64,000 nt of DNA from Streptomyces sp. MMG1533 (GTDB lineage Bacteria > Actinomycetota > Actinomycetes > Streptomycetales > Streptomycetaceae): the NCBI RefSeq assembly GCF_001279775.1, contig NZ_LGDG01000218.1:1-64000 (forward strand). Direction: 5' to 3'. Positions 1 to 8,921 of this stretch are shown piece by piece. The position numbers and the translations under genes were made by a program. The notes beneath the pieces were generated by a model. It was not told the origin of the DNA and searched no databases. It saw nothing but the letters and a program-made list of their open reading frames with translations. Every line of letters begins with the position of its first letter. The stretch's first letter is position 1.

Positions 1-153
1 GGAGTCCTTGCCGCCGGAGAAGAGAATCACCGGCCGCTCGAACTCGCCCGCCACCTCACGGAAGATGTGCACCGCCTCGGACTCCAGCGCGTCCAGGTGA
101 GAGAGGGTGAAGCCCTTCTCGGGAGTCGTCGCGTCGGGAGTCGTCGCGCTCAC
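1..153 (-). CDS. cysD: Sulfate adenylyltransferase subunit 2, N-terminal part (runs off left edge)
   Basis: Reading leftwards from a GTG at 153-151, 51 codons stay open to the window edge. They end in SGGKDS, the PP-loop of the adenylyl-transferring PP-ATPase fold, preceded by a helix of the type [16 protein letters not shown] typical of CysD N-termini. CysD is the catalytic ATP sulfurylase subunit and works with the GTPase CysN to make adenosine 5'-phosphosulfate. The GTG overlaps the cysC stop (GTGA), so the two genes are translationally coupled. The remaining roughly 250 residues lie outside the window. Confidence 0.9.
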   Translation of the reverse strand, partial: MSATTPDATTPEKGFTLSHLDALESEAVHIFREVAGEFERPVILFSGGKDS

Positions 154-701
154 ACCAGCCCCCGTTCCGCCAGCACCGCGTACACCGCGGTCGCCGACTC
201 CTGCGGGGTCTGCTCCTGCGTCGGCAGCACGAGCGCCGGGTCCGTCGGCGGCTCGTACGGATCGTCGACGCCGGTCAGCCCGGACAGCATGCCCGCGGCC
301 TGCCGGGCGTACAGCCCCTTCACGTCCCGCTCGCTGCACACCTGGACCGGGGTGGCCACATGCACCTCGATGTACGGCGTCCCGCTCGCGTCGTGCCGCT
401 TGCGGACGGCCTCGCGGCTGTCGGCGTACGGGGCGATCACCGGGACGACGGACAGCACGCCGTTGCGCGCCAGCACCTCGGACACCAGCCCGATGCGCTG
501 CACGTTCGTGTTGCGGTCCTCGCGGGAGAAGCCGAGGCCCGCGGAGAGGAAGCGGCGGATCTCGTCGCCGTCGAGGACCTCCACGCGATGTCCCTCGGCC
601 TTCAGCCGGTCGCCGAGGTGGCGGGCGATGGTCGTCTTGCCCGCGCTCGGCAGCCCGGTGAGCCAGACGGTGGCTCCCTGAGCCCTTGCCGTGGTGGTCA
701 T
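150..701 (-). CDS. cysC: Adenylylsulfate (APS) kinase
   Basis: A 183-residue protein, the normal length for a stand-alone APS kinase, which phosphorylates adenosine 5'-phosphosulfate to PAPS in assimilatory sulfate reduction. Visible motifs are the Walker A loop GLPSAGKTT (about residues 14-22), the following LDGDEIR segment, and the lid-type DVKGLYA with the Lys-Gly-Leu-Tyr characteristic of the family. I chose the ATG at 701-699 because an AGGA lies 9 nt upstream; the in-frame TTG at 707 has only 3 nt to that site. It is the first gene of a leftward operon with cysD, with a 4-nt stop/start overlap. Confidence 0.93.
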   Translation of the reverse strand: MTTTARAQGATVWLTGLPSAGKTTIARHLGDRLKAEGHRVEVLDGDEIRRFLSAGLGFSREDRNTNVQRIGLVSEVLARNGVLSVVPVIAPYADSREAVRKRHDASGTPYIEVHVATPVQVCSERDVKGLYARQAAGMLSGLTGVDDPYEPPTDPALVLPTQEQTPQESATAVYAVLAERGLV

Positions 702-773
702 GCGCAACAGTCCTCTTCCCTCTCACATACGACCCGAGGGACGGTAGGTAAGAAACTTGAGAAGAGGGACAGA

Positions 774-822
774 GGAACCTGAGGGTTCCCTTAGGGGCCT
801 GTGATGTGTGTGAGGTCACACA
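774..822. promoter_or_regulatory. Two small palindromes between cysC and the PaaX gene
   Basis: GGAACC-TGAG-GGTTCC lies at 774-789 and TGTGTGA-GG-TCACACA at 807-822. Both are perfect inverted repeats in the 150-nt gap upstream of cysC and just downstream of the PaaX stop. They could be an operator for the sulfur genes or a weak terminator for the PaaX transcript. The sequence alone does not decide. Confidence 0.35.
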
Positions 823-855
823 GCCGCGAGAGCGGTCGCACTCCCGCGGGGGCGG

Positions 856-1668
856 TCATACGCCGACGAAGGCGGCCCCCGCGTCCCGCAGCCGCTCGTG
901 CAACCCCCGGAAGACCGCGGCCGAGCGGGCGCCCGGCCAGTCCGGGGGGAGCAGGCCGGCCGGCAGCCCGGGATCCGCGTAGGGGAGGTGGCGCCAGGTG
1001 TCCAGGGCGAGGAGGTAGTCGCGGTACGCCTCCTCGGCCGGGGTGTCCGCGCGCCGCTCCCAGTCGTGCAGCACGCGCGCGTGCCGGTCGAGGAACGCCT
1101 CGTGCTCCTTGGCGATGGCCGCCAGGTCCCACCAGCGGGCGACCGCATCCACGGTCGGCGCGAAGCCGAGGTGCTCGCCCCGGAAGAAGTCGACGTAGGG
1201 GTCGAGCCGCAGCCGCTGGAGGGTGTGCCGGCTCTCCTCGTACAGCCGCGCCGGAGCGATCCACACGCCGGGCGCGGCGGTGCCGAAGCCGAGCCCGGCC
1301 AGACGTGAGCGCAGCACGTGCCGCCTCTGCCGCTCGGACTCCGGCACGGAGAACACGGCGAGTACCCAGCCCTCGTCGTCCGGCGGTGTCGTGGCGTAGA
1401 TGCGCCGGTCGCCGTCGTCGAGCAACTGGCGGGCGTCCGGCGACAGTTCGTACCCCGCCGCGCCCTGTGCCGTACGGGCCGGCACGAGCAGCCCGCGGCG
1501 TTTGAGCCGGGACACCGACGAGCGTACGGAGGGGGCGTCGACGCCGACGGCGGCCAGAAGCCGGATCAGCTCGGCGACGGGCACCGGGCCGGGCATGAAG
1601 CGGCCGTACGCGCCGTAGAGCGTGACGATGAGAGACCGTGGGGCATGCTGGTCGGACACGTTGATCAT
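856..1668 (-). CDS. PaaX-family transcriptional regulator
   Basis: A 270-residue protein matching the PaaX layout: an N-terminal winged helix of the MarR-like kind (about residues 10-75, with VPVAELIRLLAAVGVDAPSV as the recognition region), then the PaaX central and C-terminal domains rich in Trp, Arg and Asp. PaaX proteins bind aryl-CoA thioesters and repress aromatic catabolic genes. It starts only 15 nt after the stop of the CoA ligase gene on the same strand, so it is probably in the same transcript. The effector is likely the aryl-CoA made by that ligase (inference). ATG at 1668 was used; no strong Shine-Dalgarno precedes it. Confidence 0.85.
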   Translation of the reverse strand: MINVSDQHAPRSLIVTLYGAYGRFMPGPVPVAELIRLLAAVGVDAPSVRSSVSRLKRRGLLVPARTAQGAAGYELSPDARQLLDDGDRRIYATTPPDDEGWVLAVFSVPESERQRRHVLRSRLAGLGFGTAAPGVWIAPARLYEESRHTLQRLRLDPYVDFFRGEHLGFAPTVDAVARWWDLAAIAKEHEAFLDRHARVLHDWERRADTPAEEAYRDYLLALDTWRHLPYADPGLPAGLLPPDWPGARSAAVFRGLHERLRDAGAAFVGV

Positions 1669-1683
1669 CTTAGGTCGTCGGCA

Positions 1684-3276
1684 TCACTGCTGGTCACCAT
1701 CGGTGCGCAGCTTGAATCTCTGAAGCTTTCCGGTCGCCGTGCGCGGCAGCGCGTCCAGGAGGACGATCTCGCGCGGGCACTTGTAGGGCGCCAGTTCGGA
1801 TCGCACGAAGGCGCGCAGCGCCTCGGTGTCCCGTTCGGCGCCCTGCTTGAGGACGGCGTAGGCCACCACGACCTGCCCGCGCGCCTCGTCGGGCCGCCCC
1901 ACGACCGCCGCCTCCAGGACGTCGGGGTGGCGCAGCAGCGCGTCCTCGACCTCCGGTCCGGCGATGTTGTACCCGGCCGAGATGATCATGTCGTCCGCGC
2001 GGGCGACGTACCGGAAGTACCCGTCGGGCTCGCGGACATACGTGTCCCCGGTGATGTTCCAGCCGTCGCGCACGTACTCCCGCTGCCGCGGATCGGCGAG
2101 ATACCGGCAGCCGACCGGTCCGCGCACCGCCAGCAGCCCGGGCTCGCCGTCGGGCACCGGCGTGCCGCTCTCGTCCTGCACGCGCGCGTGCCACCCCGGT
2201 ACCGGCACCCCCGTCGTTCCGGGCCGGATGTGCTCGTCGGCCGCCGAGATGAAGATGTGCAGCAGCTCGGTGGCGCCGATGCCGTTGATGACGCGCAGCC
2301 CGGTCCGCTCGTGCCAGGCCCGCCAGGTCGCGGCCGGCAGGTTCTCGCCGGCGGAGACACACCGGCGCAGGGAGGAGACGTCGTACGAGTCCAGCTCGTC
2401 GAGCATCGCGCGATACGCGGTGGGCGCGGTGAACAGGACCGACACCCGGTGCTCGGCGATCGCAGGCAACAGCTGCCTGGGGCCGGCCTGTTCGAGGAGC
2501 AGGGCGCTCGCACCGGCGCGCATCGGGAAGACCACCAGTCCGCCGAGACCGAAGGTGAACCCCAGTGGCGGGCTACCGGTGAAGACGTCCTCGGAGTGTG
2601 GCCCGAGCACATGGCGGGCGAAGGTGTCGGCGATCGCCAGCACGTCCCGGTGGAAGTGCATGCAGCCCTTCGGGCGGCCGGTGGTCCCGGAGGTGAACGC
2701 GATCAGCGCGACGTCGTCGGCCGCGGTGTCCACGGCGGTGTACGGCTCCTCGGGCGTCGCCCGGTTCAGCAGGTCGTCGGGGGCGTCCCCGCCGTACGTC
2801 GTGATCCTGAGCCCCGGTATCTCGGCCTTGGCGAGGTCGTCGACGGCCCGGATGTCGCACAGGGCGTGCCGTACCTCCGCGATCTCGCACATCGTGCCCA
2901 GCTCGTGCGGGCGCTGCTGGGCCAGCACGGTGACGGCGACCGCGCCCGCCTTCAGCACCGCCAGCCAGCAGGCGGCCAGCCAGGGGGTGGTGGGGCCGCG
3001 CAGCAGTACGCGGTTGCCGGGGACGACACCGAGGTCACGGGTGAGGACGTGTGCGACGCGGTCGACTCGGGTGCGGAGCTCGCCGTACGTCCATGTGGCG
3101 CCCGCCGGGGAGTGGAACACCGGTCGGTCCGCGGCCGGGCCGGCGAGCAGTTCGGCGGCGCAGTTCAGCCGATCGGGGTAGTCCAGCTCCGGAAGGTCGA
3201 AGCGGAGCTCCGGCCACTGGTCGGGAGGCGGGAGGTGGTCGCGGGCGAAGGTGTCGACGTGGGCCGAGGGGTTCAT
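1684..3276 (-). CDS. Benzoate/2-aminobenzoate-type aryl-CoA ligase
   Basis: A 530-residue adenylate-forming enzyme (ANL superfamily). The AMP/phosphate loop FTSGTTGRPKG is near residue 190, the GxGxTE-like motif is INGIGATELLH, the hinge region is GYFRYVARADDMI (about 420), and the catalytic C-terminal Lys is in PRTATGKLQRFKL (about 517). The order and the MHFHRDVL stretch after the P-loop resemble benzoate-CoA and 2-aminobenzoate-CoA ligases rather than acetyl-CoA synthetases. It should activate an aromatic acid to its CoA thioester at the cost of ATP to AMP. The start at 3276 follows an AAGGGGGCG-type site; the longer reading upstream is low-complexity and unlikely. PaaX, acyl-CoA dehydrogenase and Rid genes adjoin it. 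Confidence 0.87.
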   Translation of the reverse strand: MNPSAHVDTFARDHLPPPDQWPELRFDLPELDYPDRLNCAAELLAGPAADRPVFHSPAGATWTYGELRTRVDRVAHVLTRDLGVVPGNRVLLRGPTTPWLAACWLAVLKAGAVAVTVLAQQRPHELGTMCEIAEVRHALCDIRAVDDLAKAEIPGLRITTYGGDAPDDLLNRATPEEPYTAVDTAADDVALIAFTSGTTGRPKGCMHFHRDVLAIADTFARHVLGPHSEDVFTGSPPLGFTFGLGGLVVFPMRAGASALLLEQAGPRQLLPAIAEHRVSVLFTAPTAYRAMLDELDSYDVSSLRRCVSAGENLPAATWRAWHERTGLRVINGIGATELLHIFISAADEHIRPGTTGVPVPGWHARVQDESGTPVPDGEPGLLAVRGPVGCRYLADPRQREYVRDGWNITGDTYVREPDGYFRYVARADDMIISAGYNIAGPEVEDALLRHPDVLEAAVVGRPDEARGQVVVAYAVLKQGAERDTEALRAFVRSELAPYKCPREIVLLDALPRTATGKLQRFKLRTDGDQQ

Positions 3277-3449
3277 TGGCGGTTCGCCCCCTTGCCTTGT
3301 GGGCATCGGTGGTGGGCGTCGGGTGGGCATCCCTGGCGGGTGTTCCTGGTGGGTTCGCGCATCGAGCGTATCGTGTTGGTGACGGCAGTCAACGGTGCGC
3401 GATACCGTCGGGGGAGTGCCCGCAGGGCTGCGGGGAGAGAGGACCGGCA
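3277..3449. promoter_or_regulatory. Divergent promoter region between CoA ligase and acyl-CoA dehydrogenase
   Basis: This 173-nt gap separates the divergent ligase and dehydrogenase starts. It contains GTATCG at 3368-3373 and its inverted partner CGATAC at 3400-3405, with a TGAC-N4-GTCA core between them. That is a candidate operator for the neighbouring PaaX protein. This is inference from position and symmetry only. Confidence 0.35.
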
Positions 3450-4775
3450 ATGCCCGCATTCTCACTCGAACCATCACAGATCGCCTGGTGTGCGGAGCTG
3501 CGCACCCTGGCCGCGGACCGGCTTAGCCCCCTTGCTCAGAAGGGCGAACCGGGCCACGTCAACCGCCCGCTCGTCGCGGAACTCGGCCGACTCGGCCTGC
3601 TGTCCCGCCTGTTCACCTCCGGCGCCCTCGACCTCTGCCTGATGCGCGAGTCCCTCGCGTACGCCTGCACCGAGGCGGAGACCGCCCTCGCCCTGCAGGG
3701 CCTGGGCGCACACCCGGTCCACGCCCACGGCACCCCGGCCCAGCGGGAACGCTGGCTGCCCCGGGTGGCCGACGGCACGGCGGTGGCGGCGTTCGCGCTG
3801 AGCGAGCCGGGGGCGGGGTCGGACGCGGCGGCGCTGACGCTGCGGGCGGAGCGGGAGGCACAACGGGCGGAGCGGGAGGCGCAGCGGGCGGAACCGGCGG
3901 GCCGGCGACCGGCAGGCGCGCCCGGTGACGTGCGACGCGGAAGCCCTCTCGATGCCGAGCCCGGCGACCCGCGTCCCGGCACTCCGCTCACCGCCGAGCC
4001 CGGCGACCCGCGTCCCGGCACTCCGCTCACCGCCGAGCCCGACGGCCCCGCCCGCTGGCGGCTCACCGGTGAGAAGTGCTGGATCTCCAACGCCCCCGAG
4101 GCCGACTTCTACACGGTCTTCGCCCGCACCACGCCCGGCGCCGGCGCCCGTGGCGTCACCGCCTTCCTGGTGCCCGCCGACCGTCCCGGCCTGACCGGCA
4201 CGGCCCTCGACATGCTCTCGCCGCACCCCATCGGCACCCTCGGGTTCGACGCCGTCCCGGTGACCGCCGACGACGTGCTCGGCGAGGTCGACCGCGGCTT
4301 CCGGGTCGCGATGGGCACCCTCAACCTCTTCCGCCCCAGCGTCGGCGCCTTCGCGGTCGGCATGGCCCAGGCGGCCCTCGACGCGACCGTCGTCCACACC
4401 GCCCGACGGGACGCGTTCGGCGGCAAGTTGAAGGATCTGCAGACGGTCGCCCACCAGGTCGCCGAGCTGGCCCTGCGCACCGAGGCGGCCCGCCTCATGG
4501 TGTACGCGGCGGCGACGGCGTACGACGAGGGCGCTCCGGACGTCCCCGGGCGCGCGGCGATGGCGAAGCTGCTCGCCACCGAGACCGCGCAGTACGTCGT
4601 CGACGCAGCCGTTCAACTGCACGGCGCCCGTGCCCTGTGCCGCGGCCACCTCCTCGAACACCTCTACCGCGAGGTACGCGCCCCGCGCATCTACGAGGGT
4701 GCGAGCGAGGTCCAACGAGGCATCATCGCCAAGGAGTTGTACGCGGGCGTGGAAACCAAGGAGGTCGGCGCGTGA
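3450..4775 (+). CDS. Acyl-CoA dehydrogenase with a repeat-rich insertion
   Basis: A 441-residue flavoprotein of the acyl-CoA dehydrogenase family. The FAD/substrate signature ALSEPGAGSD is near residue 116, the helix RRDAFGGKLKDLQTV near 315, and the likely catalytic base is the Glu of IYEGASE near 415. Between the signature and the next conserved strand (W-R-L-T-G-E-K-C-W-I) lies an extra stretch of about 65 residues (about 133-200) made of AEREAQR and AEPGDPRPGTPLT repeats. The family normally has only a short loop there. Start ATG follows GGAGAGAGGA. The stop overlaps the GTG of the Rid gene. The substrate is probably an acyl-CoA derived from the adjacent aromatic ligase pathway (inference). 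Confidence 0.88.
   Translation: MPAFSLEPSQIAWCAELRTLAADRLSPLAQKGEPGHVNRPLVAELGRLGLLSRLFTSGALDLCLMRESLAYACTEAETALALQGLGAHPVHAHGTPAQRERWLPRVADGTAVAAFALSEPGAGSDAAALTLRAEREAQRAEREAQRAEPAGRRPAGAPGDVRRGSPLDAEPGDPRPGTPLTAEPGDPRPGTPLTAEPDGPARWRLTGEKCWISNAPEADFYTVFARTTPGAGARGVTAFLVPADRPGLTGTALDMLSPHPIGTLGFDAVPVTADDVLGEVDRGFRVAMGTLNLFRPSVGAFAVGMAQAALDATVVHTARRDAFGGKLKDLQTVAHQVAELALRTEAARLMVYAAATAYDEGAPDVPGRAAMAKLLATETAQYVVDAAVQLHGARALCRGHLLEHLYREVRAPRIYEGASEVQRGIIAKELYAGVETKEVGA
3846..4038 (+). repeat. In-frame tandem repeats inside the acyl-CoA dehydrogenase gene
   Basis: Two 21-bp copies (3846-3866, 3867-3887) differ at two positions and encode AEREAQR twice. Two exact 39-bp copies (3954-3992, 3993-4031) plus the start of a third encode AEPGDPRPGTPLT repeats. 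Unit lengths are multiples of three, so the reading frame survives changes in copy number. Confidence 0.9.
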
Positions 4776-5170
4776 CCGCCGAGCGGGTGAACCCGCCCGG
4801 TCTCTCCCCGCCCACCGGCTTCTCCCACGCGGTCGTCGCCACCGGCACCCGGGTCGTCTTCCTCGCCGGCCAGACCGCCCTCGACGCCGACGGCAAGGTC
4901 GTCGGCGACACCCTCCCCGAGCAGTTCGAGAAGGCCCTCACCAACCTCCTCACCGCCCTGACCGCCACCGGCGCGACCCCGGCCGACCTCGCCCGCGTCA
5001 CCGTCTACGCCACGGATGTCGCCGCGTACCGCACCCACGCCCCCGAACTGGGCCGTATCTGGCGCGAGGTGGCGGGCCGCGACTACCCGGCGATGGCAGT
5101 CGTGGAGGTCGTACGCCTCTGGGACGACCGGGCGATGGTGGAGCTCGACGGCTTCGCCGTACTGCCGTGA
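4772..5170 (+). CDS. Rid-family (YjgF/YER057c) protein
   Basis: A 132-residue protein with the chorismate-mutase-like Rid fold pattern: VVFLAGQTALDADGKVVG near residue 27, a helix with EQFEKALTNLLTAL, and the C-terminal strand YPAMAVVEVVRLWD. In archetypal RidA the segment reads P-A-R-S, where the Arg binds the imine carboxylate. Here that position is Met, so it is more likely a Rid4-Rid7-type member than a classical enamine/imine deaminase. It begins with GTG overlapping the dehydrogenase stop (GTGA), so it is coupled to that gene. It may act on a reactive intermediate of the aryl-CoA pathway (inference). Confidence 0.82.
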   Translation: MTAERVNPPGLSPPTGFSHAVVATGTRVVFLAGQTALDADGKVVGDTLPEQFEKALTNLLTALTATGATPADLARVTVYATDVAAYRTHAPELGRIWREVAGRDYPAMAVVEVVRLWDDRAMVELDGFAVLP

Positions 5171-5197
5171 CCGGGCGCGCTGCCGTAGCCTCCCGGC

Positions 5198-6022
5198 ATG
5201 CCCGAGATCGAGCTCTCCGCCGGGAACATCGCCTACGAGGACACGGGCGGCGACGGCCCCGTCGTGGTCCTCCTCCACGGACTCGTCCACGACGCCACCG
5301 TCTGGCGCAAGGTCGTCGCCGAACTCCGCCCGGACCACCGGGTGATCGCTCCGACCCTGCCCTACGGCTCCCACCGCACGCCGATGACCCGGCCGCCCAC
5401 GCCGGACGTCGTCATCGAGCTGATCGCGGAGTTCCTGGAGCGGCTCGACCTGCGGAACGTCACGCTGGTCGAGAGTGACTGCGGTCGGGCCCAGACCGTC
5501 GCGGTCCGGCACCCGGAGCGGCTGGCGCGGCTCGTGCTGATCTCCTGCGAGGCCTTCGACAACTATCCGCCGGGCCTGCCCGGCAAGCTGATCGGTGTGG
5601 CCTGCCGGGTGCCGGGCGGGGTGGCGTTCCTGGTGCGCACCCTGGGCCTGAAGCCGCTGCGCCGGCTGCCCGTCGGCATCGGCGCGCTGACCAGGCGTCC
5701 CGTGCCGGACGAGATCGTCGACGGCTGGCTGCGCCCGCTGCGCACGGATCCGGCGATCCGGCGGGACTTCCGCCACTACGGCACGCACGTCCGACGGAAC
5801 GAACTGCTGGAAGCCGCCGAGGGACTGCGGAAGTTCGACAGGCCGGCGCTCGTCGTGTGGGCCACCGAGGACCTGATGATGCCCCGGGCCCACGGCCGTC
5901 GCCTGGCCGAACTGCTCCCGCAGGGGCGGCTGGTGGAGATCGAGGACTCACGGACCCTGGTCGCCGAGGACCAGCCGGAACAACTCGCCTGCGCACTGCG
6001 GGAGTTCATTTCAGGTACATGA
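5198..6022 (+). CDS. Alpha/beta-hydrolase fold protein with atypical catalytic residues
   Basis: A 274-residue alpha/beta hydrolase: the oxyanion-hole strand VVVLLHGLVHD (about 23-33), the nucleophile elbow at LVESDCGRAQ (about 89-98), and the acid strand PALVVWATEDLM (about 217). The elbow has Asp where serine hydrolases have Ser. The late loop reads EDSRTLVAEDQP, where the catalytic His should stand three residues after the D-S pair, and no His is present. So either the enzyme uses an unusual mechanism or it is not a hydrolase. It starts 27 nt after the Rid gene on the same strand and may share its transcript. Confidence 0.75.
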   Translation: MPEIELSAGNIAYEDTGGDGPVVVLLHGLVHDATVWRKVVAELRPDHRVIAPTLPYGSHRTPMTRPPTPDVVIELIAEFLERLDLRNVTLVESDCGRAQTVAVRHPERLARLVLISCEAFDNYPPGLPGKLIGVACRVPGGVAFLVRTLGLKPLRRLPVGIGALTRRPVPDEIVDGWLRPLRTDPAIRRDFRHYGTHVRRNELLEAAEGLRKFDRPALVVWATEDLMMPRAHGRRLAELLPQGRLVEIEDSRTLVAEDQPEQLACALREFISGT

Positions 6023-6217
6023 TCAGGCGGCGATGGGCAGCCGCTCGACGGGCACCCGGAGCGGGGCGACGATCCGGCCGTCCGGCAGCAGCTCGCCGCT
6101 GTCGTCGAACACGATCGCGCCGTCGCACAGCAGGGTCCAGCCCTGCTCGGGGTGGGCGGCGACGATGTGCGGGGCGTGGTAGTCGGTTGCGGGGCACGAG
6201 GGCTGGTGGGAACACAT
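6023..6217 (-). CDS. DUF5999 family small protein
   Basis: A 64-residue protein beginning MCSHQPSCPATDYHAPHI, with EQGWTLLCDGAIVFDDSGEL in the middle. This is the pattern of the streptomycete DUF5999 family, which has no known function. The start is fixed by a GGAGG six nt upstream of the ATG at 6217; the longer upstream reading has no coding character. The two Cys and two His near the N-terminus could bind a metal (inference). It is convergent with the hydrolase gene, their stops being adjacent. Confidence 0.8.
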   Translation of the reverse strand: MCSHQPSCPATDYHAPHIVAAHPEQGWTLLCDGAIVFDDSGELLPDGRIVAPLRVPVERLPIAA

Positions 6218-6379
6218 GGCGCACCTCCACGTCGGTAGGACCATCGGGTCCGGTCCCATGGACAGACCATCCTCCCGCCGCGGACTCATCGGAACAGCCT
6301 GCCGTGAAGCGTGACAACACCCGGACAACACCCGGACGGTTCCACGACCGTCGGTGCGGACTCGCCACCGAAGGGGTGA

Positions 6380-6871
<492 letters not shown>

Positions 6872-6879
6872 GCGCGGCG

Positions 6880-7332
6880 TCAGTTCATCAGCCCCGCGGC
6901 GACCGTGGCGCCCAGCTCCCAGCACGCCTCGACGTCCGCCTTGCGGGGCTCGCCCGTCACGGTCACGGCGTCGGCGGCCCGCCGCCAGCCGAGGCCGGTC
7001 GTGATCGACTCGATGCCGCGGACCGCTCCGGTGACGTCGTTGCCGCCGTGCACCCAGTAGCCGAACGGGCGGCCCTGCGTGGCGTCGAGGCAGGGGTAGT
7101 AGACCTGGTCGAAGAAGTGCTTCAGCGCGCCGGACATGTAACCGAGGTTGGCCGGCGTGCCGAGCAGGAACCCGTCGGCCTCCAGCACGTCGGACGCCGT
7201 CGCGGCCAGCGCGGCCCGCCGTACGACGCGGACGCCCTCGATCTCCGGGTCCGTCGCCCCGGCGACGACGGCCTCGAACAGTGCCTGGCAGTTCGGCGAG
7301 GGCGTGTGATGCACGATCAGCAAAGTAGCCAC
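6880..7332 (-). CDS. Flavodoxin-like NAD(P)H-dependent FMN reductase
   Basis: A 150-residue flavodoxin-fold protein. The FMN phosphate loop is LLIVHHTPSPNCQ at the N-terminus, and the flavin-ring loop GTPANLGYMSGALKHFFDQV near residue 75 is typical of NADPH-dependent FMN reductases and multimeric flavodoxin WrbA-like proteins. I used the GTG at 7332; upstream codons are not protein-like. It is convergent with the DUF6299 gene and divergent from gnd. The substrate is unknown. Confidence 0.78.
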   Translation of the reverse strand: MATLLIVHHTPSPNCQALFEAVVAGATDPEIEGVRVVRRAALAATASDVLEADGFLLGTPANLGYMSGALKHFFDQVYYPCLDATQGRPFGYWVHGGNDVTGAVRGIESITTGLGWRRAADAVTVTGEPRKADVEACWELGATVAAGLMN

Positions 7333-7454
7333 CCCTGCACCCTGCCGTGCGGGCACTCGGCGCGGCAAACGGAGACGGGTCCGAGACGATCCCGGCCCGC
7401 GCACGTACAAACCCGCAGGAGCCCCGTCGCAGACTCAGAGGACAGGAACCACCC

Positions 7455-8894
7455 ATGATCCCTAGCGCACACATCGGCGTCACCGGCCTGGGCGTGATGG
7501 GCCGCAACCTGGCTCGCAACTTCGCCCGCCACGGCTACACCGTCGCCGTGCACAACCGCAGCGCGAGCCGCACCCGGCTGCTCGTCGAGGAGTTCGGCGC
7601 CGAGGGCACGTTCGTCGCGGCCGAGACGGCCGAGGAGTTCGTCGCCGCCCTCGAACGGCCGCGCCGACTGGTGATCATGGTGCAGGCGGGCGCCGCCACC
7701 GACGCCGTCATCGCGGAGTTCGCCGGACTGCTGGAGCCCGGCGACATGATCATCGACGGCGGCAACGCCCACTTCGCCGACACCCGCCGCCGCGAGAGCG
7801 CGCTGCGCGGACACGGCGTCCACTTCGTCGGCGCCGGCATCTCCGGCGGCGAGGAGGGCGCCCTCAACGGACCGTCGATCATGGTCGGCGGACCGGACGA
7901 GTCGTACGCCGTCCTCGGCCCGATGTTCGAGACCGTCAGCGCGAAGGTCGACGGCGAGCCGTGCGCCGCGCACGTCGGCACCGACGGGGCCGGGCACTTC
8001 GTCAAGATGGTCCACAACGGCATCGAGTACGCCGACATGCAGCTCATCGCCGAGGCGTACGACCTGCTGCGCCAGGTCGCCGGCTACACCCCGGCCGAGA
8101 TCGCCGACGTCTTCCGCGGCTGGAACGAGGGGCGCCTCGGCTCGTACCTGATCGAGATCACCGCGGAGGTGCTGGCCCACACCGACGCCGCCACGGGCGA
8201 GCCCTTCGTCGACGTCGTCGCGGACGCCGCCGGGCAGAAGGGCACCGGCCGCTGGACCGTCCAGACCGCCCTGGACCTGGCCGCCCCGGTCACGGCCATC
8301 GCCCAGGCCACCTTCGCCCGCGCCGCCTCAGGACAGAGCGCACTGCGCGCCGCCTACCGCGGCCTGCCCGGCGGCACCACCGTGCCGCTGAGCCGCACCG
8401 AGGCGGCCCGCTTCACCTCCCAGGTGGAACACGCCCTGTACGCCTCGAAGGTCATCGCCTACGACCAGGGCTGGAAGATGATCCAGGACGCGGGCGCCGA
8501 GTACGGCTGGAAGATCGACCTCGCCGCCGTCGCCGGGATCTGGCGCGGCGGCTGCATCATCCGCGCCGCGTTCCTGGACCGCATCCGCGCCGCGTACACC
8601 GCCGACCCCGGCCTGGCCGGCCTGCTCGGCGAGGAGGGCTTCGCCCGTGAGATCGGCGACGCCCAGGTGCCCTGGCGGGAGATCGTCGCCTCCGCGGCCC
8701 GCCGCGGCATCCCCGTCCCGGCCTTCTCCGCGGCCCTCGCCCACTACGACACCCTGCGCGCCGACCGTCTGCCCGCCGCCCTGCTCCAGGGTCAGCGCGA
8801 CTATTTCGGCGCCCACACCTACCGGCGCATCGACCGCCCGGGATCGTTCCACACCCACTGGGCCGACCCGGCCCGCCCCGAAACAACGAACTGA
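7455..8894 (+). CDS. gnd: 6-phosphogluconate dehydrogenase (decarboxylating)
   Basis: A 479-residue enzyme of the pentose phosphate pathway that oxidises 6-phosphogluconate to ribulose 5-phosphate and CO2. Motifs: the Rossmann loop GLGVMGRNLARN (about 10-21), the VHNRSASR segment after beta-2 with Asn and Arg that favours NADP, GISGGEEGA (about 128-136), and the catalytic pair in KMVHNGIEYADMQ (about 184-196). The C-terminal tail ends in HTHWAD, as in the dimeric long form. Start ATG has GAGGACAGGA upstream. The length equals the usual 470-480 residues of the long family. Confidence 0.95.
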   Translation: MIPSAHIGVTGLGVMGRNLARNFARHGYTVAVHNRSASRTRLLVEEFGAEGTFVAAETAEEFVAALERPRRLVIMVQAGAATDAVIAEFAGLLEPGDMIIDGGNAHFADTRRRESALRGHGVHFVGAGISGGEEGALNGPSIMVGGPDESYAVLGPMFETVSAKVDGEPCAAHVGTDGAGHFVKMVHNGIEYADMQLIAEAYDLLRQVAGYTPAEIADVFRGWNEGRLGSYLIEITAEVLAHTDAATGEPFVDVVADAAGQKGTGRWTVQTALDLAAPVTAIAQATFARAASGQSALRAAYRGLPGGTTVPLSRTEAARFTSQVEHALYASKVIAYDQGWKMIQDAGAEYGWKIDLAAVAGIWRGGCIIRAAFLDRIRAAYTADPGLAGLLGEEGFAREIGDAQVPWREIVASAARRGIPVPAFSAALAHYDTLRADRLPAALLQGQRDYFGAHTYRRIDRPGSFHTHWADPARPETTN

Positions 8895-8921
8895 CGCCCG
8901 ACCACCGTCCCCGGCCGCCCG

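Noticed and set aside
3051..3449. Upstream extension of the acyl-CoA dehydrogenase reading frame
   Set aside because: The extension runs antisense to the CoA ligase and through the divergent promoter. The ATG at 3450 has a good ribosome site and gives the family N-terminus.
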